Source: Flavisolibacter nicotianae (GTDB lineage Bacteria; Bacteroidota; Bacteroidia; Chitinophagales; Chitinophagaceae). From it: a DNA stretch of 64,000 nt. The notes under the pieces were generated by a model, which saw only the letters and a program-made list of their open reading frames with translations, made no database searches and was not told where the DNA came from. How positions within the stretch are numbered: the stretch's first letter is position 1; the number at the start of each line of letters is the position of its first letter. Shown here piece by piece: positions 39,104 through 47,268 of this stretch. A program made the position numbers and the translations under genes. Location of the stretch: NCBI RefSeq assembly GCF_003628535.1, contig NZ_RBCI01000013.1, positions 1 to 64,000 on the forward strand. Reading direction: 5' to 3'.

Positions 39104-39916
39104 ATGAAATACTTCATTACATACGGGGATGAGAATTACGAACAAAGTAAACGCCGCATAGCCGCAGAAGCAATTGCGACCGGGAACTTCGACCAGGTAG
39201 TTACGTATAGCAGGAAAGATCTTGATAAAGAATTTCTGACCTCTCCGCTATTTAACTACCGGAAAGGCGGCGGGTACTTTGTTTGGAAGCCATACATTGT
39301 TGAAAAGACATTGGAACAAATGCACGAAGGTGACTTGTTGGTTTATGCCGACTGCGGTTGTACCGTTTTCAGGAGCAGGGAGTGGAAGAAATATTTCGGG
39401 TTGCTGGAAAAATACAATGGCGTCGTGTTTATGCTTCCGCTGACTTGCGAAGCCTATACACGTAAAAATGTATTGGATAATTATACGGCAATCGGAAAGC
39501 ACTGGAAAAAAAGGTACCAGGTTTCCGCCACCTTCTTTTTGTTTAAAAAGAACAGGCAAACAATGGCCTTTGCGAGGGAGTGGAAAGAGACAATGGTCCG
39601 GAATCCGGAGTTTGTTGTCGATGTTCAACAGGAATTGCTCCATAATGAAAGCCCCAAATTTGTGGAAAACCGGTACGATCAAAGTGTTTTCAGCGCACTG
39701 GCTTACAAATACGAAAAAGAATACGGGTTAAAGATCCTGTTTCATCATTTTGAGGGCTATGACCGCTTTTTGAAACAAGCCCTTGTAGCGACCCGGATTT
39801 CCGATACCGAAGTGAGAGGAGGGAACAAACGTCCTGTCCTGAAGAATATTCTATACTATCTCCTGGCGATGCCTTACCGGCGCCTTTACCAAAAAATCTG
39901 GGTGCTTCGGAAATAA
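39104..39916 (+). CDS. Putative glycosyltransferase with KGGGYFVWKP motif
   Basis: 270 residues of a family often seen in polysaccharide loci but little characterised. Visible hallmarks: FNYRKGGGYFVWKPYIVEKT, then GDLLVYADCGCTV, which looks like a metal-binding DXD-type site. LTCEAYTRKNVL and ENRYDQSVFSALAYKY follow; the RYDQS motif recalls alpha-1,4-glycosyltransferase-like DQ sites. No TM segment or signal. Function assigned from motifs and context only. Confidence 0.55.
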   Translation: MKYFITYGDENYEQSKRRIAAEAIATGNFDQVVTYSRKDLDKEFLTSPLFNYRKGGGYFVWKPYIVEKTLEQMHEGDLLVYADCGCTVFRSREWKKYFGLLEKYNGVVFMLPLTCEAYTRKNVLDNYTAIGKHWKKRYQVSATFFLFKKNRQTMAFAREWKETMVRNPEFVVDVQQELLHNESPKFVENRYDQSVFSALAYKYEKEYGLKILFHHFEGYDRFLKQALVATRISDTEVRGGNKRPVLKNILYYLLAMPYRRLYQKIWVLRK

Positions 39917-39921
39917 AATCC

Positions 39922-41139
39922 ATGATACCGCCTGAAACCTTCACACGACAAGTTGAAAGAATGGACAGTAGTCCTCCCAGGTTGGCCATTGTCACCACCC
40001 ATCCGGTTCAGTATTACGCTCCCTGGTTTAAATTATTAAGCGACCGGGGGAAGGTGAAGGTCAAAGTGTTTTATACCTGGGGCACGGGAGGTATTGAAAA
40101 CAAATTCGATCCCGGCTTTAGAAAGGAAATTGAATGGGACCTTCCTTTGCTGGAAGGCTACGAGCATGAATTTCTTGAAAATACGGCGATAAAGCCCGGT
40201 TCACATCACTTTCACGGCATCGAAAATCCGGACCTGATAAAGAATGTTGAGGCATTCGGCGCCACCTGTATTTTAGTCATTGGTTGGGCATTCAAAAGTC
40301 ACCTTCGCTGTATCCGACACTTTAAGGGGAAAGTACCAGTTTATTTCCGTGGCGATTCCACCTTGCTGGACGAGCAGAAAGGACTGAAAACAGTGATCAG
40401 GCGATTGGCCTTACGCTGGGTTTACAGCCATATTGACTACGCCTTTTATGTCGGTACAAACAATAAGGCCTATTACAAAAAACACGGTCTGAAAGAAGGG
40501 CAGTTGATTCCTGCGCCGCATGCTGTGGACAACCAACGTTTTATTTCTGCAGCTCAAAAGGAAAATGGACGTGAAAAGCTAAGGAAAGAACTGAATATTT
40601 CCGCAGATGATTTTGTCGTGCTCTTTGCCGGCAAGCTGGAACAAAAAAAGAATCCATTTTTCATGCTGGAGTTGGCTGCTGAAATTTCCGACCAGGGGAT
40701 AGTTTTCCTGATTGTTGGCAATGGTGAACTGGAGAAACAGTTGCATAAAGCTGCTGGAAAAAATTCGCAGGTTAAATTCCTTCCTTTTCAGAATCAAATT
40801 AGAATGCCGGGCGTCTATGCGGCAAGTGACCTCTTCATCCTACCCAGTACCGGTCCTGGTGAGACCTGGGGTTTGGCGGTCAACGAAGCAATGGCTTGCG
40901 GTCTTCCGGTTGTCGTTTCTGGTAAGGTTGGCGGGGCGGTGGATTTGGTGAAGAATAATGGGATCATCTTTCAGCATGGCGAGCTGAACAAAGTCATCGA
41001 CTACATTGAAACGTTAAAAAACTCGGCTGCACAATACGCAAAAACAAGAAAAGCGTCCTTTGCCCGAATAAAGAATTTCAGCTTCGAGCAAATCGTGGAT
41101 GCGATTGAACACACAGTTTTGCAAATGCAAACAAATTAG
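39922..41139 (+). CDS. Glycosyltransferase family 4
   Basis: 405 residues from ATG 39922; ATG 39961 is an alternative giving MDSSPPRLAIVTTHPVQYY. GT-B features: VQYYAPWFKLLSDRG at the N-terminus, FAGKLEQKKNPFFMLELA opening the donor domain, and PSTGPGETWGLAVNEAMACG followed by LPVVVSGKVGGAVDLV. It starts 5 bp after the previous gene and ends 4 bp before the next. Confidence 0.88.
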   Translation: MIPPETFTRQVERMDSSPPRLAIVTTHPVQYYAPWFKLLSDRGKVKVKVFYTWGTGGIENKFDPGFRKEIEWDLPLLEGYEHEFLENTAIKPGSHHFHGIENPDLIKNVEAFGATCILVIGWAFKSHLRCIRHFKGKVPVYFRGDSTLLDEQKGLKTVIRRLALRWVYSHIDYAFYVGTNNKAYYKKHGLKEGQLIPAPHAVDNQRFISAAQKENGREKLRKELNISADDFVVLFAGKLEQKKNPFFMLELAAEISDQGIVFLIVGNGELEKQLHKAAGKNSQVKFLPFQNQIRMPGVYAASDLFILPSTGPGETWGLAVNEAMACGLPVVVSGKVGGAVDLVKNNGIIFQHGELNKVIDYIETLKNSAAQYAKTRKASFARIKNFSFEQIVDAIEHTVLQMQTN

Positions 41140-41143
41140 AAAA

Positions 41144-42535
41144 ATGCGGTATGTTGTCCTGGTAATACTGATGTTGGCGTTGAATGCTTGGTTGGGTATG
41201 AGCTTACTGGGAGGCCTTGCAGCCGCCTTGTGGTTTTGGTACGTTATCGAATTTTTTGAAAAATCAAACCAGAAAATTGCGTTCAAAGAATTCATTTTAT
41301 GTTTGTACGGACTTAATTATCTGTTCTCGCCGGCCCTGTCCTATGTACTGGACAACAGGAGTATTTACCGGATGAAAATACCCGAGGAAGAGTATTTTCT
41401 GTTGGCCCTGCCCTGTATGCTTTTACTGCAGGTCGGAATGAATTCCATTAAAACAAGAATATTTCAGGTTGATTTTAAGACGGTGCAATTGCAATCACTA
41501 TTGAACCAGAAAATTCTGGTGACCTGGTTGTATGCCGGTGTTATAATGGTCATTTTAAATAAACTAATCCCGGCAGATCTGGCCTTCTTTTTTTACCTGC
41601 TCAGTGGTATTCGTTTTGTGGCAGCCTATGGGTTGTATGTGTTGAATGCTTCCCGGTACAAATGGCATATTGCAGGGGTGCTGGTTTTTGAATTCATGAT
41701 GGCCTTGAAGCAAGGCATGTTTCACGACGTGATCATGTGGTTGATTTTCTTTGGATTGTTTTGGATCTATTTAAAGAAGCCGGGCCGGAATTTCAAGCTG
41801 GTACTCGGGTTGGGTGCTTTGATTGCTGTCTACATACTCCAAATCGCGAAGGCCGAATACCGTTCACAGGTCGGAGGCGGCAATAGCGAAGCCGGATTGG
41901 AAACCATGCAGGAAGCAGTTGAGAAAAATGTAAATTCGGAGGGAGGGATGTTTAATTCCTCTAAAGCAACGGGCACAATCACACGGGTAAACCAGGCCTG
42001 GATTTTTGCCAGCACGGTCAACCGGATGAATGCCTTGCAGAATTACCAGGGGGTAGATTTGATGAGCAAATATGCAGAGGCCGCATTTCTTCCGAGATTT
42101 TTGGCGCCGGATAAATTGAAAGCTGGGGACAAAATGATATTCAACAGGTTTTCCGGGCACTATGTGACGTCCGGTACATCAATGGGCCTTGGATTTTTTG
42201 CTGATGGGTATATTGCTTACGGACAGGTAGGTGCCTATTGCTTTGCTTTTTTATTAGGGCTGATATTCGCACTCATTTTTAAAGTAGTTGAACACTGGTC
42301 AAAGGTTTCTCCTTTTTTTATTTTACTGGTATTTCCAATATTAAGCTATGCAGTGCGTCCTGATTGTGAAACTCAAACCATTATGGGACACATCGTGAAG
42401 GGGCTTTTTGTTTTCGGTCTTTTAATGTGGTATTACCAGGAATATTTTTCCCGGAAAATTCATGAGGTGACATTTGATGAACAGAAAGCGATTATTTGGA
42501 AGAAAATAACGCAAAGAAGAGGTTATGTGAAATGA
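41144..42535 (+). CDS. Polymerase-like multi-spanning membrane protein (Wzy/EpsG-like)
   Basis: 463 residues from ATG 41144. About ten hydrophobic segments, among them VLVILMLALNAWLGMSLLGG and FALIFKVVEHWSKVSPFFIL. A large hydrophilic loop (about residues 235-345) holds AEYRSQVGGG, MFNSSKATGTITR and YAEAAFLPRFLAPDK. Such a loop between TM segments, in a gene amid glycosyltransferases, is the usual picture of an O-antigen/EPS polymerase, though no sequence motif proves it. It overlaps the next gene by 4 bp (ATGA). Confidence 0.65.
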   Translation: MRYVVLVILMLALNAWLGMSLLGGLAAALWFWYVIEFFEKSNQKIAFKEFILCLYGLNYLFSPALSYVLDNRSIYRMKIPEEEYFLLALPCMLLLQVGMNSIKTRIFQVDFKTVQLQSLLNQKILVTWLYAGVIMVILNKLIPADLAFFFYLLSGIRFVAAYGLYVLNASRYKWHIAGVLVFEFMMALKQGMFHDVIMWLIFFGLFWIYLKKPGRNFKLVLGLGALIAVYILQIAKAEYRSQVGGGNSEAGLETMQEAVEKNVNSEGGMFNSSKATGTITRVNQAWIFASTVNRMNALQNYQGVDLMSKYAEAAFLPRFLAPDKLKAGDKMIFNRFSGHYVTSGTSMGLGFFADGYIAYGQVGAYCFAFLLGLIFALIFKVVEHWSKVSPFFILLVFPILSYAVRPDCETQTIMGHIVKGLFVFGLLMWYYQEYFSRKIHEVTFDEQKAIIWKKITQRRGYVK

Positions 42536-43677
42536 AGCCAACCATTTACATTTTCGTCGATTGGTTTTGGCCGGCATACAAGGCAGGTGGACCAGTTCAA
42601 TCGCTCATAAATCTTTGCGCGGTTTTGGAAAACACGGAGCGAATACACATTATTACGAGCGCTTATGATCTGAACGAGAAGGTTGTTTTGAAAGGAGTGA
42701 AAGTCAACCAATGGAATGTGGTTAAACTACCCGGTTCTGGAAAACGCGTAAACGTGTGGTACAATAAAGGCGCTTGGAAGCATTCGTCTTGTATAGCAGT
42801 GAACGGGCCGGGGATTTTTTACTTCAATGGCATTTTTTCATTCAATTTTTTCCTTAAACCGCTGATTCGTAAAAGTTGGCTAGGCGGAAAGAGGCAAATT
42901 TTGATTTGCCCGAGGGGGATGTTACAAACCGGTGCCCTATCAGTAAAGCCCTTGAAAAAGCGGATTTTTTTAAATGTGCTGAAGATTTCACGTTTAGTAA
43001 AAAATGTTCATTGGCATGCAACGAATGAGGAGGAAGAGAAAGATATAAAAAGAGAGTTCGGAAACAACGCAAGGACGATTATAGCACCCAATATTCCGAA
43101 AACGCCGGTGCTGCAATGGTCTTATACAAAAAAGGAAATAAATAAACTTCGCCTGGTTTACATATCACTGATTACAGAAAAAAAAGGTTTGCTGGAAGTG
43201 TTGGATGTTATGACGCGAACAAACTATGGAATTTCACTGGACATTTATGGGCCGGTTAAAGACAGGCACTACTGGGAGAAGTGCAGGAAAAAGCTGAATC
43301 AAATCCGGGAAAAAGCAACGTATAAAGGAGATCTAAATCCAGCACAAGTACAAAACACCTTTGAAAAATACGATGCATCAATCCTTTTGACAAAAGGCGA
43401 AAATTTTGGTCATGCATTGTATGAAAGTTTTAGTGCCGCACGCCCTGTCATGACAAGCTTTTTTACCCCATGGACTGAACTGGATCAAAATAAAGCTGGC
43501 TGGAATGTCGATATTTCCTCTCCAGGCCAGATTATTTTCAAATTGAATGAAATTTCAAAGATGAACGGCGAAGAGTTTGCACCTTATTGTGAGGGCGCAA
43601 TAAGAAGAGCGTCAGATTATTATAATAATCTGGAAGCACCAAAAAAGTATAGGAACTTATTTTCAATGGGCGAATGA
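42532..43677 (+). CDS. Glycosyltransferase family 4 (WcaI/WbuB-like)
   Basis: 381 residues from the ATG in the ATGA overlap. N-terminal FVDWFWPAYKAGGPVQSLIN is typical of the GT4 group with an AGGP loop. LICPRGMLQTGALSVKPLKK, then YISLITEKKGLLEVLDV and LLTKGENFGHALYESFSAAR give the donor-binding domain. The stop codon overlaps the start of the exosortase gene by 4 bp, so the two are made together. Confidence 0.87.
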   Translation: MKPTIYIFVDWFWPAYKAGGPVQSLINLCAVLENTERIHIITSAYDLNEKVVLKGVKVNQWNVVKLPGSGKRVNVWYNKGAWKHSSCIAVNGPGIFYFNGIFSFNFFLKPLIRKSWLGGKRQILICPRGMLQTGALSVKPLKKRIFLNVLKISRLVKNVHWHATNEEEEKDIKREFGNNARTIIAPNIPKTPVLQWSYTKKEINKLRLVYISLITEKKGLLEVLDVMTRTNYGISLDIYGPVKDRHYWEKCRKKLNQIREKATYKGDLNPAQVQNTFEKYDASILLTKGENFGHALYESFSAARPVMTSFFTPWTELDQNKAGWNVDISSPGQIIFKLNEISKMNGEEFAPYCEGAIRRASDYYNNLEAPKKYRNLFSMGE

Positions 43678-44282
43678 TGAAAGTGTCACGGGCCTATATT
43701 TTTTTCTTGGTGAAGTTTTTGGGTTTGTTTGGTATTCTATTCTATGGAACAGAAGTGATTATCGGGCTTTCTACGCCTGATAACGTTTATAATGAGTTTG
43801 TTGCCCGCAACCTGAATTTCATTGATCCCTTTCGTCATTTTCAGCTTTTACTAGTTAGAGATGTAGTTTCAGTCTTTGGCTATCAAACATATTTTCGTGA
43901 TTCGTTTTGGTTAAGTGTTGTAGGAGGCAGAGGAGTTCGGATGGCTTACGATTGCATTGGGTATGGCGTTTTAAGTTTTTGGGTTGCGTTTGTTTTTGCA
44001 AACAAGGGAACTTGGAAAAAGAAAATGGCTTGGATGGTAGGTGGCTGCATTGCGCTGGTCGCGATCAATATTGCAAGGATCAGTCTTTTATTAGTGGCAA
44101 TCAACAAAGGTTGGCCGATACCATTTGGCTGGGATCATCATACATGGTTTAATATCATTTCCTACATCCTGATCTTCACAATGATTTATTTCTTTGATCG
44201 AAATGGGAAAATGAAAAAGACAAAGGATTCTGAGGGCGATGGTAACCAGATATGGCAAACACGGGAAAAGCAACTCATTTAG
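43674..44282 (+). CDS. Exosortase/archaeosortase-family membrane transpeptidase
   Basis: 202 residues with about five TM segments. The three catalytic-type residues of the family are in the right order and context: Cys94 in MAYDCIGYGVLSFW, Arg135 in NIARISLLLVAINKG, and His155/156 in GWDHHTWFNIISY. Exosortases cut C-terminal sorting signals of exported proteins and are often found beside EPS genes. It is translationally coupled to the GT4 upstream and lies near the polymerase-like protein. The basic C-terminus is cytoplasmic. The exact Xrt subtype was not determined, and no substrate with a matching C-terminal signal is seen in this window. Confidence 0.85.
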   Translation: MMKVSRAYIFFLVKFLGLFGILFYGTEVIIGLSTPDNVYNEFVARNLNFIDPFRHFQLLLVRDVVSVFGYQTYFRDSFWLSVVGGRGVRMAYDCIGYGVLSFWVAFVFANKGTWKKKMAWMVGGCIALVAINIARISLLLVAINKGWPIPFGWDHHTWFNIISYILIFTMIYFFDRNGKMKKTKDSEGDGNQIWQTREKQLI

Positions 44283-44322
44283 GAATTTAAGAGTTAACGC
44301 AGGAGAAAATAGTTGATAATAC

Positions 44323-44886
44323 ATGCGCACTGATTTGTCCAAGTATGACAATAGCTGGTATAATCCAGGCCCCTGGGTGACAAGGATTTTGTGGTATATA
44401 GTTAGTACAGTCTTTTTCCGAACTGCCTTTCCGTTTACGAAGGTGAAAACACTCCTGCTTCGCTTGTTTGGAGCAAAAGTGGGCAAAGGGGTAATGATAA
44501 AACCCTATGTAACAATTAAATATCCGTGGTTTTTAACGATTGGCAACAATTCTTGGATCGGGGAGAGAGCATGGATCGACAATTTAACGGAAGTAGTGAT
44601 TGGAGACAACGTTTGTTTGTCGCAGGAGGCGTACTTGCTAACAGGTAATCACAATTATCGAAAACCTTCATTCGATTTGGTAGTGGGGAAAATAAAAATT
44701 GAAGACGGCGTTTGGATAGGCGCCAGGGCGACCGTTTGTCCGGGAGTAACCTGTTTTTCACATGCGGTACTGGCAGTGGGATCTGTGGCAACAGCAGACT
44801 TGGAACCATATTCAATCAACGTTGGGAATCCAGCTACGAAACAGAAGGATAGGATTAAAGAAACCCCAGCTGTAAACGGATTATAA
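44323..44886 (+). CDS. wcaF: WcaF-like colanic-acid-type acetyltransferase
   Basis: 187 residues with a left-handed beta-helix. Hexapeptide repeats run through GAKVGKGVMIKPYVTIKYPW, IGNNSWIGERAWID and VVIGDNVCLSQEAYL. The family hallmark LTGNHNYRKPSFDL contains the catalytic-type His, and VWIGARATVCPGVTCFSHAV follows. The N-terminal segment YNPGPWVTRILWYIVSTVFF is the usual hydrophobic start of the WcaF branch. It is the last gene of the AT-rich block. It probably acetylates a lipid-linked sugar or the finished chain. Confidence 0.9.
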   Translation: MRTDLSKYDNSWYNPGPWVTRILWYIVSTVFFRTAFPFTKVKTLLLRLFGAKVGKGVMIKPYVTIKYPWFLTIGNNSWIGERAWIDNLTEVVIGDNVCLSQEAYLLTGNHNYRKPSFDLVVGKIKIEDGVWIGARATVCPGVTCFSHAVLAVGSVATADLEPYSINVGNPATKQKDRIKETPAVNGL

Positions 44887-45198
44887 ACTATTTAAGGGCA
44901 AAAAACGCAATCAAGTGGCATTGCCACGATTGCATGCATGATAGCAAGAAGAGTTGGGTTTGGGGAGAAGACCGGTTGGCATAACACTGATCAGGCCAAG
45001 TGGAATAAATATAGAAGCCAGTAAAAACCGTAAAATTTGAAACCGGTTGATTTTTTTTGCCTAAATGCTTTTAAGACTGAAACAGATTGAGTAAATTGAT
45101 AAGGAAATTTACTTTTTTTGACTAAGTATTTTCTTTTATTCGCATGATTGCTTTACTTTGACCACACAACCGTTTGACAAACCTCTAACTGCTTCGTT
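44887..45198. other. 312-bp spacer between the AT-rich block and the last GT2
   Basis: No coding sequence. It contains one hairpin (44907-44933). The last 100 bp are AT-rich and promoter-like (TTTTTTTGAC at 45113-45122, TTACTTTG near 45152), but the two boxes are not at the usual spacing, so no promoter is called. Confidence 0.5.
44907..44933. other. Hairpin downstream of wcaF
   Basis: GCAATC-aa-GTGGC-att-GCCAC-GATTGC folds into an 11-bp stem with a 2-nt bulge. A run of six A precedes it, so it would look like a terminator only on the minus strand, where no gene ends. On the plus strand it may mark the 3' end of the EPS transcript. Confidence 0.4.
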
Positions 45199-46005
45199 AT
45201 GAAGGTGACCCTGATAACCGTAACCCGTAACTCCGAAAAATACCTGGCCGATTGCATCGAATCCGTTCGGATGCAGGACTACGCCAACATCGAATACATC
45301 GTCATCGATGGCTCCTCAACCGATAACACGCTTTCCATCATCCGCGACCACGCTTCCGTTGTCGACAAATGGCTCTCCGAAAAAGACGGCGGCATGTACG
45401 ATGCCATCAACAAAGGATTAAAGCTGGCCACAGGTGATATCATCGGTATCCTCAACAGCGACGACTTCCTGGCGTCAAAAACCGTCATCTCCAAAATCGT
45501 GCAGTGCTTCCAGGAAAACGGGATCGACTCCCTTTACGGCGACCTGGTTTATGTCGACGAAGAAAAAACATCCAAAGTCTACCGCTATTGGAAAGGATCA
45601 ACCTACAACCGCCGCGCATTCGAGTGGGGCTGGATGCCCGCGCATCCCACCTTTTATGTCCGCCGTTCGGTCGTAGAACAGTTGGGTGGCTACGAAACCC
45701 ATTACTTTTCAGCGGCTGATTTTGAATGGATGACCCGCTACCTTTACCGCCACCGCGTGAGCTCCTTTTACCTTCCCGAACTGATTGTCAAAATGCGCAA
45801 GGGTGGCATGAGCAATGCGGGCTGGAAAAGAAGGCTCCGCGCCAACCGCCGCGACTACCTGGCCCTCAAGCGCAACGGCGTCCCCTTTCCTTTGTTGGCC
45901 TCACTGATCAAACCAATTCGCAAGCTGCCGCAGTTCGTTGGTTTCCTCAATGCCGAAAAAGAAGCAAAGGCAAAGTTAGAAAGCTTTTATCCGGCGTACG
46001 AATAA
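45199..46005 (+). CDS. Glycosyltransferase family 2 (WcaA/PssE-like)
   Basis: 268 residues. VTLITVTRNSEKYLADCIES, IDGSSTDNTL, DGGMYDAINKGLKLATGDII and GILNSDD belong to the subgroup with a GMYDAINKG motif common in EPS loci. WMPAHPTFYVRRSV and the acidic AADFEWMTRYL complete the domain. GC-rich codon use matches the genes before 17 kb and contrasts with the block just upstream, so it belongs to the conserved flank. It is followed by a bidirectional terminator. Confidence 0.9.
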   Translation: MKVTLITVTRNSEKYLADCIESVRMQDYANIEYIVIDGSSTDNTLSIIRDHASVVDKWLSEKDGGMYDAINKGLKLATGDIIGILNSDDFLASKTVISKIVQCFQENGIDSLYGDLVYVDEEKTSKVYRYWKGSTYNRRAFEWGWMPAHPTFYVRRSVVEQLGGYETHYFSAADFEWMTRYLYRHRVSSFYLPELIVKMRKGGMSNAGWKRRLRANRRDYLALKRNGVPFPLLASLIKPIRKLPQFVGFLNAEKEAKAKLESFYPAYE

Positions 46006-46068
46006 CACTGTATTAGATTGATGACCGGTGTTGGTCCTGGGCGCAATGCCTTTTTAGACCGCATTTCT

Positions 46069-46103
46069 CCGATAGCCGACTGCCGATAGCTGACTGCCGA
46101 GCG
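46069..46103. repeat. Short 7-bp-period array 1
   Basis: Five heptamers: CCGATAG, CCGACTG, CCGATAG, CTGACTG, CCGAGCG. Related arrays lie at 46638, 47019 and 48858. Confidence 0.6.
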
Positions 46104-46135
46104 CCCAAAAGTTTAAAGGCAATGCTGCCTGGAAC

Positions 46136-46164
46136 AAAAAACCCCGCTACCGGCGGGGTTTTTT
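46136..46164. terminator. Bidirectional Rho-independent terminator
   Basis: AAAAAACCCCGC, a 5-nt loop, then GCGGGGTTTTTT: a 12-bp perfect stem with an A-tract and a T-tract. It lies between the convergent GT2 (+) and XRE pseudogene (-) and can serve both. Confidence 0.9.
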
Positions 46165-46177
46165 GTTGGCAACAACA

Positions 46178-46574
46178 TCAGCGTTTTTGCTTCATTAGCT
46201 TTTCCAGTAGGGCTACTTTTTCTTTCTCAGCTTGCGGTAAACGCTCATAAAGTTCTTTGTTTTCTTCTAAGGCTTCAATCCATTTATCAATTGGATTGAA
46301 GTTATAATTGACGCCAATTGCATGGTCATAATTATTTTGCACATAATTGATCACAGATTCATCATTAAAGTTCTTGATGGCTTCCAGCGTCACTTTCAGG
46401 GCCTTTGCCACGTCATCGAGCAGTTGTTCATCCACCACTTCTTTGCTTTCCAGCAGCGAGACCTTTTTTGGTTCCAGTCTTCGCCTACTTCAAAGCCAGC
46501 GCCTCTTGTTTGATGCCTTGGATTTCGCGGAGGCCCTCGATGTTTCGTCCGTGGTGAACTGCTCTTTCGCTCAT
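46178..46574 (-). pseudogene. XRE-family HTH regulator broken by two frameshifts
   Basis: Read on the minus strand from ATG 46574-46572: MSERAVHHGRNIEGLREIQG then IKQEALALK, which then meets TAG (46485-46487). The next segment VGEDWNQK continues in another frame, and after the A6 run (46464-46469 on the plus strand, T6) the frame changes again to give VSLLESKEVVDEQLLDDVAK and the C-terminal part to QAEKEKVALLEKLMKQKR. The pieces together match a small helix-turn-helix regulator common in Bacteroidota. Each break can be repaired by one extra base. It is either a decayed gene or two sequencing indels. The surviving 86-codon C-terminal frame (46178-46438) would lack the DNA-binding domain. Confidence 0.72.
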
Positions 46575-46637
46575 GGGAGTGGTTTAAGCACAAATTTAAA
46601 AATTTCAGCGCAGCTCTGCTACACCCTTTCCCGTTTT

Positions 46638-46658
46638 CCAATAGCCAATTGCCCATTG
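46638..46658. repeat. Short 7-bp-period array 2
   Basis: Three heptamers: CCAATAG, CCAATTG, CCCATTG. Confidence 0.5.
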
Positions 46659-46769
46659 CAGGATAAACTATTCATTAAAGCTGATAAATTATTCCTTGCA
46701 AAACTTGTACAGCCATTGAGGATTGTGTTGGTTTATACCCGCGCCCAAATCAGTTACGGTTCCGCACCC

Positions 46770-46790
46770 CAGTTGGCGTCCCGCCAACTG
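46770..46790. other. Perfect 9-bp hairpin
   Basis: CAGTTGGCG-tcc-CGCCAACTG. No T-tract follows, so it is not a terminator. It may be part of a dispersed repeat. Confidence 0.5.
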
Positions 46791-47018
46791 GAGCCGCAAA
46801 GGTTCAACCGTGTAAACAGAATAGACAACGCGTATCCGCACCCGGAGCTGTAAACGCAGCAAAGGCCGGCTGCAGGTCGATTATGTTTTCTCAAGCACGC
46901 CGTAACAGGTAAAGCGGCCCACGGCTCCGCTGAGCCCGGCGGGCCGTTTCTTTTTCCCGCCGGCAAAACCCGTTGATCGCCGCAAATATCCCGCACCCAC
47001 CACCCATTCCATACCCTT

Positions 47019-47067
47019 TGCCAATTGCTTTTTGCCTATTGTTTTTTGTCCATTGCCCATTGACCAA
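47019..47067. repeat. Short 7-bp-period array 3
   Basis: Seven heptamers in register: TGCCAAT, TGCTTTT, TGCCTAT, TGTTTTT, TGTCCAT, TGCCCAT, TGACCAA. It leads directly into a CCCCTCC-hairpin repeat. Confidence 0.65.
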
Positions 47068-47105
47068 ACGGCGATCCCCTCCCTGGAGGGGAGCAATGGA
47101 TCAAT
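47068..47105. repeat. CCCCTCC-hairpin repeat, partial copy
   Basis: CGGCGATCCCCTCCCTGGAG then GGGAGCAATGGATCAATGA. It matches the first half of the repeats at 12352 and 49034 but lacks the GGGGTGGGT end. Confidence 0.65.
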
Positions 47106-47268
47106 GACTTACCTAAAGTTGTAAGCTAATAGGCCAATTTGAAATTTGGCGCAAGCATGGGAACTGAATTTCGCTCAGAGAACTTGGCTGATAAATAAGG
47201 ATTACTCCGTCTTGCATATAGTAGCAATTCTTTCTTAATATTAAGAGTTATTATAATTTTAAATGCAT

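Larger units (their letters stand above)
46575..47268. other. Repeat-rich intergenic region
   Basis: About 690 bp without a supported gene. Contents: heptamer arrays (46638-46658, 47019-47067), a perfect 9-bp hairpin (46770-46790), a larger nested hairpin followed by TTTCTTTTT (about 46915-46955), and a CCCCTCC-hairpin repeat (47068-47105). The last 150 bp are AT-rich and non-coding, next to the 3' end of the minus-strand methyltransferase. Confidence 0.6.

Noticed and set aside
47019-47067. CRISPR or direct-repeat attachment site
   Set aside because: Repeat unit is only 7 bp and degenerate, with no spacers; treated as a heptamer array.
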